Source: Nocardia sp. NBC_01503
GTDB lineage: Bacteria; Actinomycetota; Actinomycetes; Mycobacteriales; Mycobacteriaceae
Length of the DNA: 64,000 bases
Assembly: GCF_036327755.1 (NCBI RefSeq)
Contig: NZ_CP109596.1
Coordinates: 3,720,001-3,784,000, forward strand
Direction of reading: 5' to 3'
Program-made: the position numbers and the translations under genes
The notes under the pieces: model-generated
Seen by the model: only the letters and a program-made list of their open reading frames with translations
The model's database searches: none
What the model was told of the DNA's origin: nothing
In this document: positions 16,500 to 24,905 of the stretch, in pieces
Position numbering within the stretch: position 1 is the first letter of the stretch
Layout of the letters: every line of letters begins with the position of its first letter

Positions 16500-17717
16500 T
16501 TAGCTCAGGCGCTCGATGATCATGGCCATGCCCTGGCCGCCGCCGACGCACATGGTCTCCAGACCGAACTGCTTGTCCTGGGTCTGCAGGTTGTTGATCA
16601 GGGTCGCGGTGATGCGGGCGCCGGTCATACCGAACGGGTGGCCCAGCGCGATGGCGCCACCGGAGATGTTCAGCTTGTCGTGGTCCATGCCCAGCTCGCG
16701 GGCCGAGCCAAGCACCTGCACGGCGAACGCCTCGTTGATCTCGTACAGGTCGAGATCGCCGATGGTCATGTTGGCGTTGTTCATCGCCTTGCGCACGGCC
16801 TCGATCGGGCCCAGGCCCATGATCTCGGGCGACAGACCCGAGACACCGGTGGAGACGATGCGAGCCAGCGGGGTCAGGCCCAGCGCCTTGGCCTTGGTGT
16901 CGCTCATGACGACCAGCGCGGCCGCGCCGTCGTTGAGCGGGCAGGCGTTACCGGCGGTGACGGTGCCGTCGGCGCGGAAGACCGGCTTGAGCGAGGAGAT
17001 CTTCTCGTAGGTGGTGCCGGCGCGCGGGCCGTCGTCGGTGGTGACGATGGTGCCGTCGGGCAGGGTCACCGGGGTGATCTCACGCTCGAAGAAGCCGGAC
17101 TTGATGGCCTCTTCGGCACGGTTCTGCGAACGCACGGCCCAGTGGTCCTGGTCCTCACGCGAGATGCCGGTGAAGGTGGCGACGTTCTCGGCGGTCTGGC
17201 CCATGGCGATGTAGACGTCCGGGAGCAGATCGTTCTCGCGCGGGTCGGTCCAGGTGGCGTTGGACTCGCCGGTGGCCTTGGTGCGTGCCTCGGCATCGGC
17301 GAACTTCAGGTTGTGGGTGTCCGGCCAGCCGTCGGCGGTGCCCTTGGGGAAGCGCGAAACCGTCTCGACGCCTGCGGAGATGAAGACATCGCCCTCGCCC
17401 GCCTTGATGGCGTGGAAGGCCATCCGGGTGGTCTGCAGCGAGGAGGAGCAGTAGCGGTTGAGGGTGACACCGGGCAGGTAGTCGTAGCCCAGCTGCACCG
17501 CGACCGCGCGGGCCATATTGAATCCGGCCTCACCGGCGGGCTGACCGCAGCCCAGGATGAGGTCTTCGACATCGCTCACGGCCAGGCCGGGGACCTTGTC
17601 CAGGGCGGCCTGCACCATCTGAGCGGCGAGGTCGTCCGGACGCATGCCCACGAGAGAACCCTTGCCTGCGCGGCCGATGGGCGAGCGGGCGTACGAAACG
17701 ATAACGGCCTCAGCCAT
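16500..17717 (-). CDS. Acetyl-CoA acetyltransferase (thiolase)
   Basis: 405 residues with all thiolase landmarks: the acyl-accepting cysteine C90 in LNRYCSSSLQTTRMA, the NEAFAVQ segment, the catalytic histidine in GGAIALGHPFGMTGAR and the second cysteine in ETMCVGGGQGMAMI. It either cleaves 3-ketoacyl-CoA in beta-oxidation or condenses acetyl-CoA; the sequence alone does not decide. In M. tuberculosis the gene just before cbs is fadA3, and this is probably its counterpart (from memory of gene order). The ATG at 17717 follows GGAGTCC. It is transcribed alone. Confidence 0.92.
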   Translation of the reverse strand: MAEAVIVSYARSPIGRAGKGSLVGMRPDDLAAQMVQAALDKVPGLAVSDVEDLILGCGQPAGEAGFNMARAVAVQLGYDYLPGVTLNRYCSSSLQTTRMAFHAIKAGEGDVFISAGVETVSRFPKGTADGWPDTHNLKFADAEARTKATGESNATWTDPRENDLLPDVYIAMGQTAENVATFTGISREDQDHWAVRSQNRAEEAIKSGFFEREITPVTLPDGTIVTTDDGPRAGTTYEKISSLKPVFRADGTVTAGNACPLNDGAAALVVMSDTKAKALGLTPLARIVSTGVSGLSPEIMGLGPIEAVRKAMNNANMTIGDLDLYEINEAFAVQVLGSARELGMDHDKLNISGGAIALGHPFGMTGARITATLINNLQTQDKQFGLETMCVGGGQGMAMIIERLS

Positions 17718-17851
17718 GGAGGGACTCCTTCAAGTGCGGGGGTGAACCTTCTCGAATGTACGACGGGTGTGTTCTGCATCAAACATCCGGTATGCCGGTA
17801 TCCCAATCACTGAACGGTGAAATATCCCTCACTCGCGGCACACTGCCGGAG

Positions 17852-18355
17852 TTATCGAGGGTTGGGCTCGGGTTCCGGCGGTGGTCCGGGAGGCGCTGCG
17901 GGGACATCGAATTCGCCGCGCTGGGGGATGCTGGCCATATCGGTGAAGGACGTCACCACGATGTGGCCGGGGCCGGTGTCCTGGTACTGGGCGTACTGGA
18001 TGCTGCCGTAGATGCCCGCGACGACGGTCACCCGGTATTCGCCCGCCGCACCGGTGTTCATATTGCGCCAGGCGACGGTGGTCACGTTCTCGCAGAGCGG
18101 GGCGAAGCTGTACTCGCCCGGGCCGTAGCCCACGATCGGGGTGGCTCGCACATTGATGATGGCGCGGCCCGCCCACAGCGGATCGGTATCGGCCCAGACC
18201 CGTACGCTGCCGCCGCAGAGCCCATCGCGGAACATGGTCGGCACCTGGGGAAATTCGACGGTTCGGGCCTGCGCCGGGGCGGTGGAAACGATCATGGTCG
18301 CACCGGTCAGGCAACCGAGTAGCAGGGCAGCGCGCGCACAGGTCGGCGTCCTCAT
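17852..18355 (-). CDS. Secreted hypothetical protein
   Basis: The ATG at 18355 gives MRTPTCARAALLLGCLTGATMIVSTAPAQA, a Sec signal peptide with an AQA cleavage site near residue 30. A longer open frame exists antisense to cbs but is not coding. The mature protein, about 137 residues, has paired cysteines (LCGG, LCEN) that could form a disulfide, a beta-rich pattern (RVWADTDPLWAGRAIINVRATPIVG, EYRVTVVAGIYGSIQYAQYQDTGPG) and a Pro/Glu-rich tail. I do not recognise a family. It is divergent from cbs with about 80 bp between starts. Confidence 0.72.
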   Translation of the reverse strand: MRTPTCARAALLLGCLTGATMIVSTAPAQARTVEFPQVPTMFRDGLCGGSVRVWADTDPLWAGRAIINVRATPIVGYGPGEYSFAPLCENVTTVAWRNMNTGAAGEYRVTVVAGIYGSIQYAQYQDTGPGHIVVTSFTDMASIPQRGEFDVPAAPPGPPPEPEPNPR

Positions 18356-18436
18356 GGGGCGATGGTAATTTCCCGTAACCGTGAGATCGCCGACGTGCGC
18401 GTAAGCCGCCATCTCCTTTCTGCAACGATAAGGGGT

Positions 18437-19825
18437 ATGCGCATTGCTGACTCCGTCGTCGATCTGATCGGAAACACCCCCCTGGTTCGGCTGAACTCCG
18501 TGGTGGGCCCGAACTCCGGACTGGTCGCGGCGAAGGTGGAGTACCTGAACCCCGGTGGTAGCTCCAAGGACCGCATCGCCGTCAAGATGATCGACGCGGC
18601 CGAGAAAGAAGGGCTGCTGAAGCCCGGTGGCACGATCGTCGAACCGACCTCCGGCAATACCGGTGTCGGTCTGGCCCTGGTCGCCCAGCAGCGCGGCTAC
18701 AAGTGCGTCTTCGTCTGCCCGGACAAGGTCTCCGAGGACAAGCGCAATGTGCTGCGCGCCTACGGCGCCGAGGTCGTGGTCTGCCCGACCGCGGTCGCGC
18801 CGGAGGATCCGGACAGCTACTACAACGTCTCCGATCGTCTGGTCCGCGAGATCGACGGTGCGTGGAAGCCGAACCAGTACGCCAATCCCGGTGGCCCGGA
18901 GTCGCATTACGAGACCACCGGCCCGGAGATCTGGCGCGATACCGACGGTAAGGTCACGCACTTCGTGGCGGGCGTCGGCACCGGCGGCACCATCACCGGC
19001 ACCGGCCGCTACCTGAAGGAAGTCTCGGGCGGCAAGGTCAAGGTCATCGGCGCGGATCCGGAGGGTTCGGTCTACTCCGGCGGCACCGGTCGCCCGTACC
19101 TGGTCGAGGGTGTGGGTGAGGACTTCTGGCCCAGCGCCTACGACCCGACCATCCCGGACGAGATCATCGCGGTCTCCGATGCCGACTCCTTCGAGATGAC
19201 CCGTCGGCTGGCCCGTGAAGAGGGCCTGCTGGTCGGCGGCTCCTGCGGTATGGCCATGGTCGCCGCGCTCAAGGTCGCAGAGCGCGATCCGGACGCCGTC
19301 GTGGTGGTCCTGCTGCCGGACGGTGGCCGCGGCTACCTGTCCAAGATCTTCAACGATCAGTGGATGAGCTCCTACGGCTTCCTGCGCTCGCGCCTGGACG
19401 GCTCTACCGCCGAGGTGCATGTCGGTGATGTGCTGCGCGGCAAGTCCGGCGAACTGCCGGATCTGGTGCACACCCATCCGCAGGAGACGGTGCGCGATGC
19501 CATCGAGATCCTGCGCGAATACGGCGTCTCGCAGATGCCGGTCGTCGGCGCCGAGCCGCCGATCATGGCGGGCGAGGTCGCGGGCAGCGTCACCGAGCGC
19601 GATCTGCTCTCGGATGTGTTCGAAGGCCGCGCCAAGCTGACCGATTCGGTGGCGCAGCATATGAGCCCGGCGTTCCCGCTCATCGGCTCCGGTGAGCCGG
19701 TTTCGGCCGCCACCAAACTGCTCGAGCACACCGATGCGCTGATGGTCGTCGACGACGGCAAGCCGGTCGGTGTGATCACCCGCCACGATCTTCTCGGTTT
19801 CCTCAGCGAGGGCGTTCTCGCTTAA
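18437..19825 (+). CDS. cbs: Cystathionine beta-synthase
   Basis: 462 residues from the ATG at 18437 (AAGGGG just before it). The PLP fold-II domain has the Schiff-base lysine K44 in NPGGSSKDRIAVKM, the SGNTG loop in EPTSGNTGVGLAL and the Gly-rich phosphate loop GVGTGGTITGTGRYLK. The C-terminal 120 residues form a CBS-domain pair (VRDAIEILREYGVSQMPVVG and SAATKLLEHTDALMVVDDGKPVGVITRHDLL), as in mycobacterial Rv1077. The enzyme joins serine and homocysteine for reverse transsulfuration; cystathionine gamma-synthase is encoded 9 kb away at 28670. A terminator follows the stop. Confidence 0.94.
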   Translation: MRIADSVVDLIGNTPLVRLNSVVGPNSGLVAAKVEYLNPGGSSKDRIAVKMIDAAEKEGLLKPGGTIVEPTSGNTGVGLALVAQQRGYKCVFVCPDKVSEDKRNVLRAYGAEVVVCPTAVAPEDPDSYYNVSDRLVREIDGAWKPNQYANPGGPESHYETTGPEIWRDTDGKVTHFVAGVGTGGTITGTGRYLKEVSGGKVKVIGADPEGSVYSGGTGRPYLVEGVGEDFWPSAYDPTIPDEIIAVSDADSFEMTRRLAREEGLLVGGSCGMAMVAALKVAERDPDAVVVVLLPDGGRGYLSKIFNDQWMSSYGFLRSRLDGSTAEVHVGDVLRGKSGELPDLVHTHPQETVRDAIEILREYGVSQMPVVGAEPPIMAGEVAGSVTERDLLSDVFEGRAKLTDSVAQHMSPAFPLIGSGEPVSAATKLLEHTDALMVVDDGKPVGVITRHDLLGFLSEGVLA

Positions 19826-19843
19826 TAACCTGGCAATTGCCCC

Positions 19844-19884
19844 GCCCGCTTTACCGAATCGGTAGAGCGGGCGAAGTTGTTTTT
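19844..19884 (+). terminator. Rho-independent terminator of cbs
   Basis: GCCCGCTTTACCG pairs with CGGTAGAGCGGGC (one G-T pair) around AAT and is followed by a T-rich stretch ending TTTTT at 19880-19884, 19 bp after the stop. Confidence 0.85.
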
Positions 19885-20019
19885 CTGCGAATTACTCGTG
19901 TGTGATTTGTGGCCTGTCCCTTAGTGATTCGGTTCTGCATCGGAAGTCACAACTGCCCCGCATTCCGGGTAACTGGTGCGTTACTGTCCGTTCATGGGCA
20001 GCGGGCAGGATCGGCTCGT

Positions 20020-21126
20020 ATGAACTTGCGGCAGGCGCTCACCTGGGTGGCACTGGCGGGCGCGGTGCTTGCCGGTGCGACGCTGCTGGATCGGGCCGGG
20101 TTCCCGGCTCCGCAGATGATGCTCGCGATTATCGTCGGCGCGGGGCTGGCCATGACCGGTAAACTGCCGAAACCTCTTCCGTCGCAGTTGAATCTGGGTG
20201 TGCAAGGCATGCTCGGTGTGGTGATGGGCAGCTATCTGCAGATCTCGCTGCTGACCTCGATCGGCTGGGATCTGCTGCCGGTGGCGGCGGTCACCGTGGC
20301 CACTGTCGTCCTGAGTATCGTTGTGGCGCTGTTCTTCTCGCGGGTGACGAAGGTGGATATCCCGACCGCCACGCTGGGCATGCTGGCCGGTGGTTCGGCC
20401 GCCGTTGTCGCCGCCGCCGATGAGCTCGACGCCGATCCGCGCCGGGTCGCGTTCATGCAGTATCTGCGCGTCGCGCTGGTCGCCCTGAGCGCGCCCGCGA
20501 TCGCCGCGATACTCGATGATGAAGAGGGAATCTCTTACAGCACAGCCACTCTCGGCGGTTCGGTGACCGATCCCTCGCTGCCGTACTGGATGATCGTCGG
20601 CCGCGGTGATCAGGTGGCGGGAATTTCGACGGCGATCATGTTGTGCGTCATGGGAATTTGGGTCGGCCGCCGGATCGGATTGCCCAATGCCGCACTGCTG
20701 GGCCCGATGTTGCTCACGGCCCTGCTCACCGCGGCGGGTATCAGTCACGGCTACGCGCCCACGCATCTGTTCAAGGATCTGCTGTTCGTGCTCATCGGAT
20801 TCGACGTGGGCAGCCGCTTCACCCGGCGGGTGGTGTGCGAGATGATGCGCATGATCCCCGCCATGACGATGGCCGTATTGGCCCTCAGCGGGCTGGTGGC
20901 CGCATTGGCGCTGGGTTTGGGGTATTTCGTCGAGTTGGAGAGGTCGGATCTGTATCTGGCGACCACACCGGGCGGAATCAATGCGGTACTGGCCACCGCG
21001 GACAAAATGAATGCCAATCTGCCGCTCATCACCAGTGTGCAAACCATTCGTCTGTTACTGATGATGCTGATGTTGCCAATGTTAATGCGGGGGCTGCGGC
21101 GCTTCACTGTGCCGATCACGGTGTGA
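20020..21126 (+). CDS. AbrB-type membrane protein (PF05145 family)
   Basis: 368 residues from the ATG at 20020; the frame opens earlier but the extra residues are polar and unlike the family. The protein has about ten membrane helices in two similar halves, with the typical PAPQMMLAIIVGAGLAMTGKLPKPLPSQLNLGVQGMLGVVMGSYL and IGLPNAALLGPMLLTALLTA repeats, and ends RLLLMMLMLPMLMRGL. Despite the name, this family is unrelated to AbrB DNA-binding proteins. Transport of small molecules has been proposed but the substrate is not established. It is followed by the long leader of the transglycosylase gene. Confidence 0.83.
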   Translation: MNLRQALTWVALAGAVLAGATLLDRAGFPAPQMMLAIIVGAGLAMTGKLPKPLPSQLNLGVQGMLGVVMGSYLQISLLTSIGWDLLPVAAVTVATVVLSIVVALFFSRVTKVDIPTATLGMLAGGSAAVVAAADELDADPRRVAFMQYLRVALVALSAPAIAAILDDEEGISYSTATLGGSVTDPSLPYWMIVGRGDQVAGISTAIMLCVMGIWVGRRIGLPNAALLGPMLLTALLTAAGISHGYAPTHLFKDLLFVLIGFDVGSRFTRRVVCEMMRMIPAMTMAVLALSGLVAALALGLGYFVELERSDLYLATTPGGINAVLATADKMNANLPLITSVQTIRLLLMMLMLPMLMRGLRRFTVPITV

Positions 21127-21649
21127 TCACAACGATTGCCAAATCGTTGCCTTTAGCGACGCGAAACGCCGAGAAATCACGCAATCCGGGTAAATCGCGA
21201 TTCAGGAGCTAAATTTCTCTGTGATCTAAAGCACTTGCTAGTTTGAATTGAATCACCAGGTCAGTGCTTGTATTAATGCAGGTCCTTGGGTTGCCAAGCT
21301 AGCCGATTTACCTTCTGTTCAACTTTGGTTCAGGCTGTGTTAACTAAGCGCAATCAAGCTGTGACCTTGTTGGAAACAGACCACAAGTCTGGTTGACGCA
21401 AGGAGATGTCGACACGCATGCGGAACGTGCACACGACAACGGTGCGATGAGGCGCCGCGACCCGAAGCGGTCGGCACGCACTTCGCGAATCTCCTAGAGC
21501 GTCGAGTTTCCCTGGCCCGCAATGGGTCTCACAACAGCAACGCGAACCAGCCCCAGCGCACCCGGTGCCCGTCGAGAGACGCGCCTTGATCAGCGCTGCC
21601 TTCTTCCAGGCCTGCGAGCCCAGAAACCGAACAGGAATCCAAATTCGCC
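21127..21649 (+). other. Long AT-richer leader of the transglycosylase gene
   Basis: 523 bp without a normal gene. The first half is notably AT-rich for this genome. It contains TGTGATCTAAAGCAC near 21230, resembling half of a mycobacterial Crp site. A 14-codon frame at 21406-21450 abuts AGGAG and could be a leader peptide, but the spacing is poor. The second half has GC-rich segments able to pair. I looked for the GGGTGAAT-type core of the c-di-AMP riboswitch, which often precedes cell-wall hydrolase genes in actinobacteria, and did not find it. Confidence 0.5.
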
Positions 21650-22276
21650 ATGCCCACGAATGCCATGACTGCTCTGCGTGACCCTGCTAGACGTAGCAAG
21701 GTGGTTGCCGCCGCCCGTACGGCCGGTACCGCCGCCCTTGCTCTCGGAGTCTTCGGCTCCATTATCACCGCCGCCGGGACCGCCTCCGGCGATGTGCACC
21801 CGGTCGCACTGAAGCAGACCCTCGCCGCTGCCGCCCCGGCCGCACTGGCCCCCGCCAACGCGCAGCCCGCTCCGGCCGCCGCCGTGCCCGCGCCGATGCC
21901 GGAGCCCGCTCCGGTCGTGGTGCCCGCCCCGCCGGCGCCGCCCGCCCCGTCCTACCCGGACAACCTGGATGGCTGGATCCGTCAGGCGCTGGACATCATG
22001 TCCGCCCACGGCATCCCGGGCAGCTACGACGGCATCCTCCGCAACGTGCTGCGCGAATCCAGTGGCAACCCGCAGGCGATCAACCTGTACGACTCCAATG
22101 CCGCCATGGGCATCCCGTCCAAGGGCCTGCTCCAGGTGATCGACCCGACCTTCAACGCGTACCACGTCCCGGGCACCTCGACCGATGTCTGGGATCCGGT
22201 CGCCAACATCGTCGCCGCTTGCAACTACGCCGCCGCGCGCTACGGCTCGATGGACAACGTCAACAGCGCGTACTGA
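21650..22276 (+). CDS. Secreted transglycosylase (SLT-like domain)
   Basis: 208 residues. The N-terminus has a basic region and hydrophobic core (RSKVVAAARTAGTAALALGVFGSIITAAGTASG), a long signal or anchor, followed by an Ala/Pro-rich linker to about residue 100. The catalytic domain starts at DNLDGWIRQALDIMSAHGIPG; the likely catalytic glutamate is in NVLRESSGNPQAIN, followed by SKGLLQVIDPTFNAYHVPG and ANIVAACNYAAARYGS. This is a lysozyme-like domain that cleaves peptidoglycan glycan strands, similar to small Nocardia and mycobacterial transglycosylases. It acts in the cell wall. The long leader upstream suggests post-transcriptional control. Confidence 0.87.
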   Translation: MPTNAMTALRDPARRSKVVAAARTAGTAALALGVFGSIITAAGTASGDVHPVALKQTLAAAAPAALAPANAQPAPAAAVPAPMPEPAPVVVPAPPAPPAPSYPDNLDGWIRQALDIMSAHGIPGSYDGILRNVLRESSGNPQAINLYDSNAAMGIPSKGLLQVIDPTFNAYHVPGTSTDVWDPVANIVAACNYAAARYGSMDNVNSAY

Positions 22277-22301
22277 TCGAGCCGGTACGACCCGGTCAGA
22301 G

Positions 22302-22332
22302 CCCTCCCGGAGCATTCGCTCCGGGAGGGTTT
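22302..22332 (+). terminator. Terminator of the transglycosylase gene
   Basis: CCCTCCCGGAGC pairs perfectly with GCTCCGGGAGGG around ATTC and ends in TTT, 25 bp after the stop. Confidence 0.82.
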
Positions 22333-22484
22333 CGGCTATCCCGCGCGAATGTCTGGCAAATCACAGGTACCCGATTTGGCAACTATTTCGCAAACAGACG
22401 AATCCAATGATCGGCAACGGGTATAACCGCCCTTGGAGCAAAGTTCCGGCACTCGGCCGGGACGGGATAGCGAAGGGACGGGGT

Positions 22485-23570
22485 ATGCACACCTCGAGTT
22501 TGGCTATCGATTTCCAGCAGGGCCTCTCGGACGCGTGGAGTTCGGTCGCCACGTTCGTCCCGAAGTTCGCGGGCTTTCTGGCCATCCTGATCATCGGCTG
22601 GCTGGTCGCCAAGATCGTTGCCCGGCTGGTGACCCGAATACTGCATCAGGTCGGCTTCGACCGGCTGGTCGAACGCGGCGGTATCAAGGACATGCTGGCG
22701 CACAGTAACTACGACGCCGTCGGCATCATCGCCAAATTGGCTTACTACGCAATCCTTTTGATCACGCTGCAACTGGGATTCGGTGTGTTCGGGCCGAATC
22801 CGATCAGTAACATGCTGGACGGCATCGTGTCCTGGTTGCCGCGCCTGGCGGTCGCGATCGTCATCGTCTGTATCGCGGGCGCCATCGCGGGCGTGGTGAA
22901 GGACATGATCGCGAATATGCTCAGCGGGCTGTCCTACGGCCGGATGATGGGTCGCATTGCCGCCGTGTTCATCTGGGGCGTGGGCATTATCGCCGCACTG
23001 AACCAGATCGGGGTCGCGACCTCGGTCACCATGCCGATCCTCATTACCGTCCTCGCGGTGATCGGTGGTGTGCTCGTCGTCGGTGTCGGTGGCGGTCTCA
23101 TCAAGCCGATGCAGCAGCGCTGGGAAGGCTGGCTCGACACCATCGAGGGTGAGATGCCCGAGGTGAAGGGCCACGCCGAAGCCTTTCAGCGCGGTCGTGA
23201 GGATGCCGCCCGGCAGCGCGAGTCCGCGCAGCAACAGGCGATGATGGCGCATCAGGGTACGGGTGGCCAGCGCGCCATGAGCGGCCAGCAGTCGCCGCCC
23301 GGAAAATGGGCCGAACAGTCCGCCGGTTCGCCGGGTCACAACCCGCAGGGTTACTCGGGGCAGACCCCCCAGGGTTATTCGGGCCAGAGTCCGGAGGGTT
23401 ATCCAGGACCGGGTGCGCAGGGCTATTCGGCGCAAAGCCCGCAGGGTTACGGTGACCAGCGCGGGTATGGGCAGATGTGGCAGGGTGGCCAGCAGCCGTG
23501 GCAGGGCGGTCAGATGCCGGGGCAGTCCGGCTACCTGCCCGATCACGGTGGTCAGCCCGGAATGTACTAG
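22485..23570 (+). CDS. Conserved-TM-helix mechanosensitive-channel-like protein
   Basis: 361 residues from the ATG at 22485. An amphipathic N-terminus is followed by about five membrane helices; two segments repeat the family pattern FLAILIIGWLVAKIVARLVTRIL and LAVAIVIVCIAGAIAGVVKDMIANML, and each precedes a G-rich turn. This matches the TM-helix repeat proteins grouped near MscS channels. The C-terminal 130 residues are a disordered Gln/Gly/Pro/Tyr tail with repeated NPQGYSGQ / SPEGYPGP units, a low-complexity region that might interact with the cell wall or itself. No MscS beta-domain is present, so channel activity is uncertain. A terminator follows. Confidence 0.78.
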   Translation: MHTSSLAIDFQQGLSDAWSSVATFVPKFAGFLAILIIGWLVAKIVARLVTRILHQVGFDRLVERGGIKDMLAHSNYDAVGIIAKLAYYAILLITLQLGFGVFGPNPISNMLDGIVSWLPRLAVAIVIVCIAGAIAGVVKDMIANMLSGLSYGRMMGRIAAVFIWGVGIIAALNQIGVATSVTMPILITVLAVIGGVLVVGVGGGLIKPMQQRWEGWLDTIEGEMPEVKGHAEAFQRGREDAARQRESAQQQAMMAHQGTGGQRAMSGQQSPPGKWAEQSAGSPGHNPQGYSGQTPQGYSGQSPEGYPGPGAQGYSAQSPQGYGDQRGYGQMWQGGQQPWQGGQMPGQSGYLPDHGGQPGMY

Positions 23571-23591
23571 CCGCCCACTCGATGAATTGGG

Positions 23592-23624
23592 AAGCGCCCA
23601 CGTACTCCGAGTACGTGGGCGCTT
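23592..23624 (+). terminator. Strong hairpin between convergent genes
   Basis: AAGCGCCCACGTACT and its exact complement are separated by CCG, a 15-bp perfect stem. It lies 21 bp after the MscS-like gene and 19 bp from the end of the opposing DUF6401-like gene. Confidence 0.75.
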
Positions 23625-23643
23625 CACTTATTCGGCTGTGTTG

Positions 23644-23988
23644 TCACTCGTTTCGGGCGAGGGCGCAAACCGCGGCCAGGCGCAGATGCACCCATTCGGC
23701 GGACTGCCAGTCTTCGGAGTCATAGGGGGCCTGCAGGCCGGTTTCGCGCAGATCCTCCAGCAGGCCGCGAGCGTATCCGGCGAGCAGGACGCTCACCGGC
23801 ACGACGCTGGAATTCTCCACGCCCACTTCGAGAATGTCGCGAATGGCGGCCGCATGCTGGTCGACCGCCGCGGCCACACCGGGAAACTCGCGCATGGCCT
23901 CGACGGCCGGAGCTCCGTGTGTGCGCTGCAGGCGGTTCAAAGTCTTACGCGCCGAAACGACGAGCAACGCGGAGCCGGGCAAAAACAC
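23644..23988 (-). CDS. DUF6401-like small protein
   Basis: 114 residues with a GTG start (VFLPGSALLVVSARKTLNRL). The helical pattern GAPAVEAMREFPGVAAAVDQHAAAIRDILE and VLLAGYARGLLEDLRETGL resembles DUF6401, small proteins sometimes called natural product biosynthesis proteins in actinomycetes. I assign this from memory of the DQHAAAIRD and YARGLLE signatures. No membrane helix and no catalytic motif. There is no biosynthetic cluster next to it; the neighbours are a channel-like protein and an XRE regulator. Confidence 0.6.
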   Translation of the reverse strand: MFLPGSALLVVSARKTLNRLQRTHGAPAVEAMREFPGVAAAVDQHAAAIRDILEVGVENSSVVPVSVLLAGYARGLLEDLRETGLQAPYDSEDWQSAEWVHLRLAAVCALARNE

Positions 23989-24238
23989 CTGGTCATGCTA
24001 GCAATTTCGGTGCGAGTACGGCAGCGCCTGTGAGATATCGCGCAACGCGGGCGAGCTCGTCGTCGCGGCTCTTTCGATCTCGGGGCGGCGGCACGCCGCC
24101 AACGCCCGCGGGCACCGGTCGGCAGCTGGCCCCGGATCTCCCCTCCTCCCGCCTTCGGTCACCCACATCGGTGGGGGTGCTTGTGCGGGTTCGTGATTCG
24201 GGACCGGCCGCCTTCCGGACACCGGAACGATAACGCAC

Positions 24239-24289
24239 CTACAACATGACTACAACAGACCAACAACACAGTCGTAACCAACCTACAAC
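24239..24289 (+). promoter_or_regulatory. Five helically phased 11-bp repeats upstream of an XRE regulator
   Basis: CTACAAC starts at 24239, 24250 and 24283; CAACAAC starts at 24261 and the degenerate TCGTAAC at 24272. All five are exactly 11 bp apart, about one helical turn. The array ends 18 bp before the ATG of the HTH gene at 24308, so it overlaps the promoter or transcription start and could be an autoregulatory operator. Confidence 0.6.
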
Positions 24290-24307
24290 GCTGCTACTCT
24301 CGCCCAC

Positions 24308-24718
24308 ATGAGCAATCGCCCCGGCATCACGGTGGACGACGCATGCCAGGTCGGCGAGATCCTGCACACCGCGCGCACCCGCCTGGACCTGCGTGTCGCC
24401 GATGTCGCCCAATACGCCGGGATCTCGGTCACCCGGCTACATCAGCTCGAGAAGGGGACGGTCTCCAGGGGCGGGGTCATGGAGGCTACGAAAGCCCCTC
24501 GTGAAGTCCTCGGCAAACTCGCCGACCTCCTGCGCTTGGACTTCGACAAGCGAACTCGCCTATTCGAACTGTCCGACTACGAACCCGACGTCGAGCCCGC
24601 TTCTGCCGGAGCCACCGCGGCCGAGGAGCACGCACTGGCGTTATCGATCAAGAAGCTCGCCCCGGAGCGGCGCGCCAAAGTCGAAGCGATGATCGAACTG
24701 TGGAGTCGCGAGCTCTGA
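24308..24718 (+). CDS. XRE-family transcriptional regulator, 136 aa
   Basis: The N-terminal helix-turn-helix (about 14-75) reads VGEILHTARTRLDLRVADVAQYAGISVTRLHQLEKG, a standard Cro/C1 fold. The insertion SRGGVMEATKAPREVLGKLADLLRLD lengthens the last helices. The C-terminal 60 residues are Glu/Ala-rich (ATAAEEHALALSIKKLAPERRAKVEAMIELW) and probably mediate dimerisation. The promoter carries a five-unit array of 11-bp repeats. A hydrolase gene follows after about 190 bp on the same strand, and a second XRE-type regulator lies on the other strand beyond it. The regulated genes are unknown. Confidence 0.82.
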   Translation: MSNRPGITVDDACQVGEILHTARTRLDLRVADVAQYAGISVTRLHQLEKGTVSRGGVMEATKAPREVLGKLADLLRLDFDKRTRLFELSDYEPDVEPASAGATAAEEHALALSIKKLAPERRAKVEAMIELWSREL

Positions 24719-24905
24719 GAAGGGGCAGCGGTACGCCGCACCGCCGATGCGCGGGCGACCGGGAGGGGGCCCGGCGCCGCGGTCGGTCATCGCATCAGGT
24801 GGCCGGAATGCTCCGGCCATAAATAGAACACGTTACTGTTGGCGCCGGGAAGTCGCCTCAAACATGGCCCGAGGCAAGCGAATTCACACAGGGAGGGGCC
24901 GCATC

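Noticed and set aside
17852..19786. One 644-residue minus-strand protein antisense to cbs
   Set aside because: Only the last 167 residues have a signal peptide and proper codon bias; the rest mirrors the cbs gene.
21127..21649. c-di-AMP (ydaO) riboswitch before the transglycosylase gene
   Set aside because: The leader length and gene type fit, but the conserved GGGTGAAT and surrounding motifs are missing.
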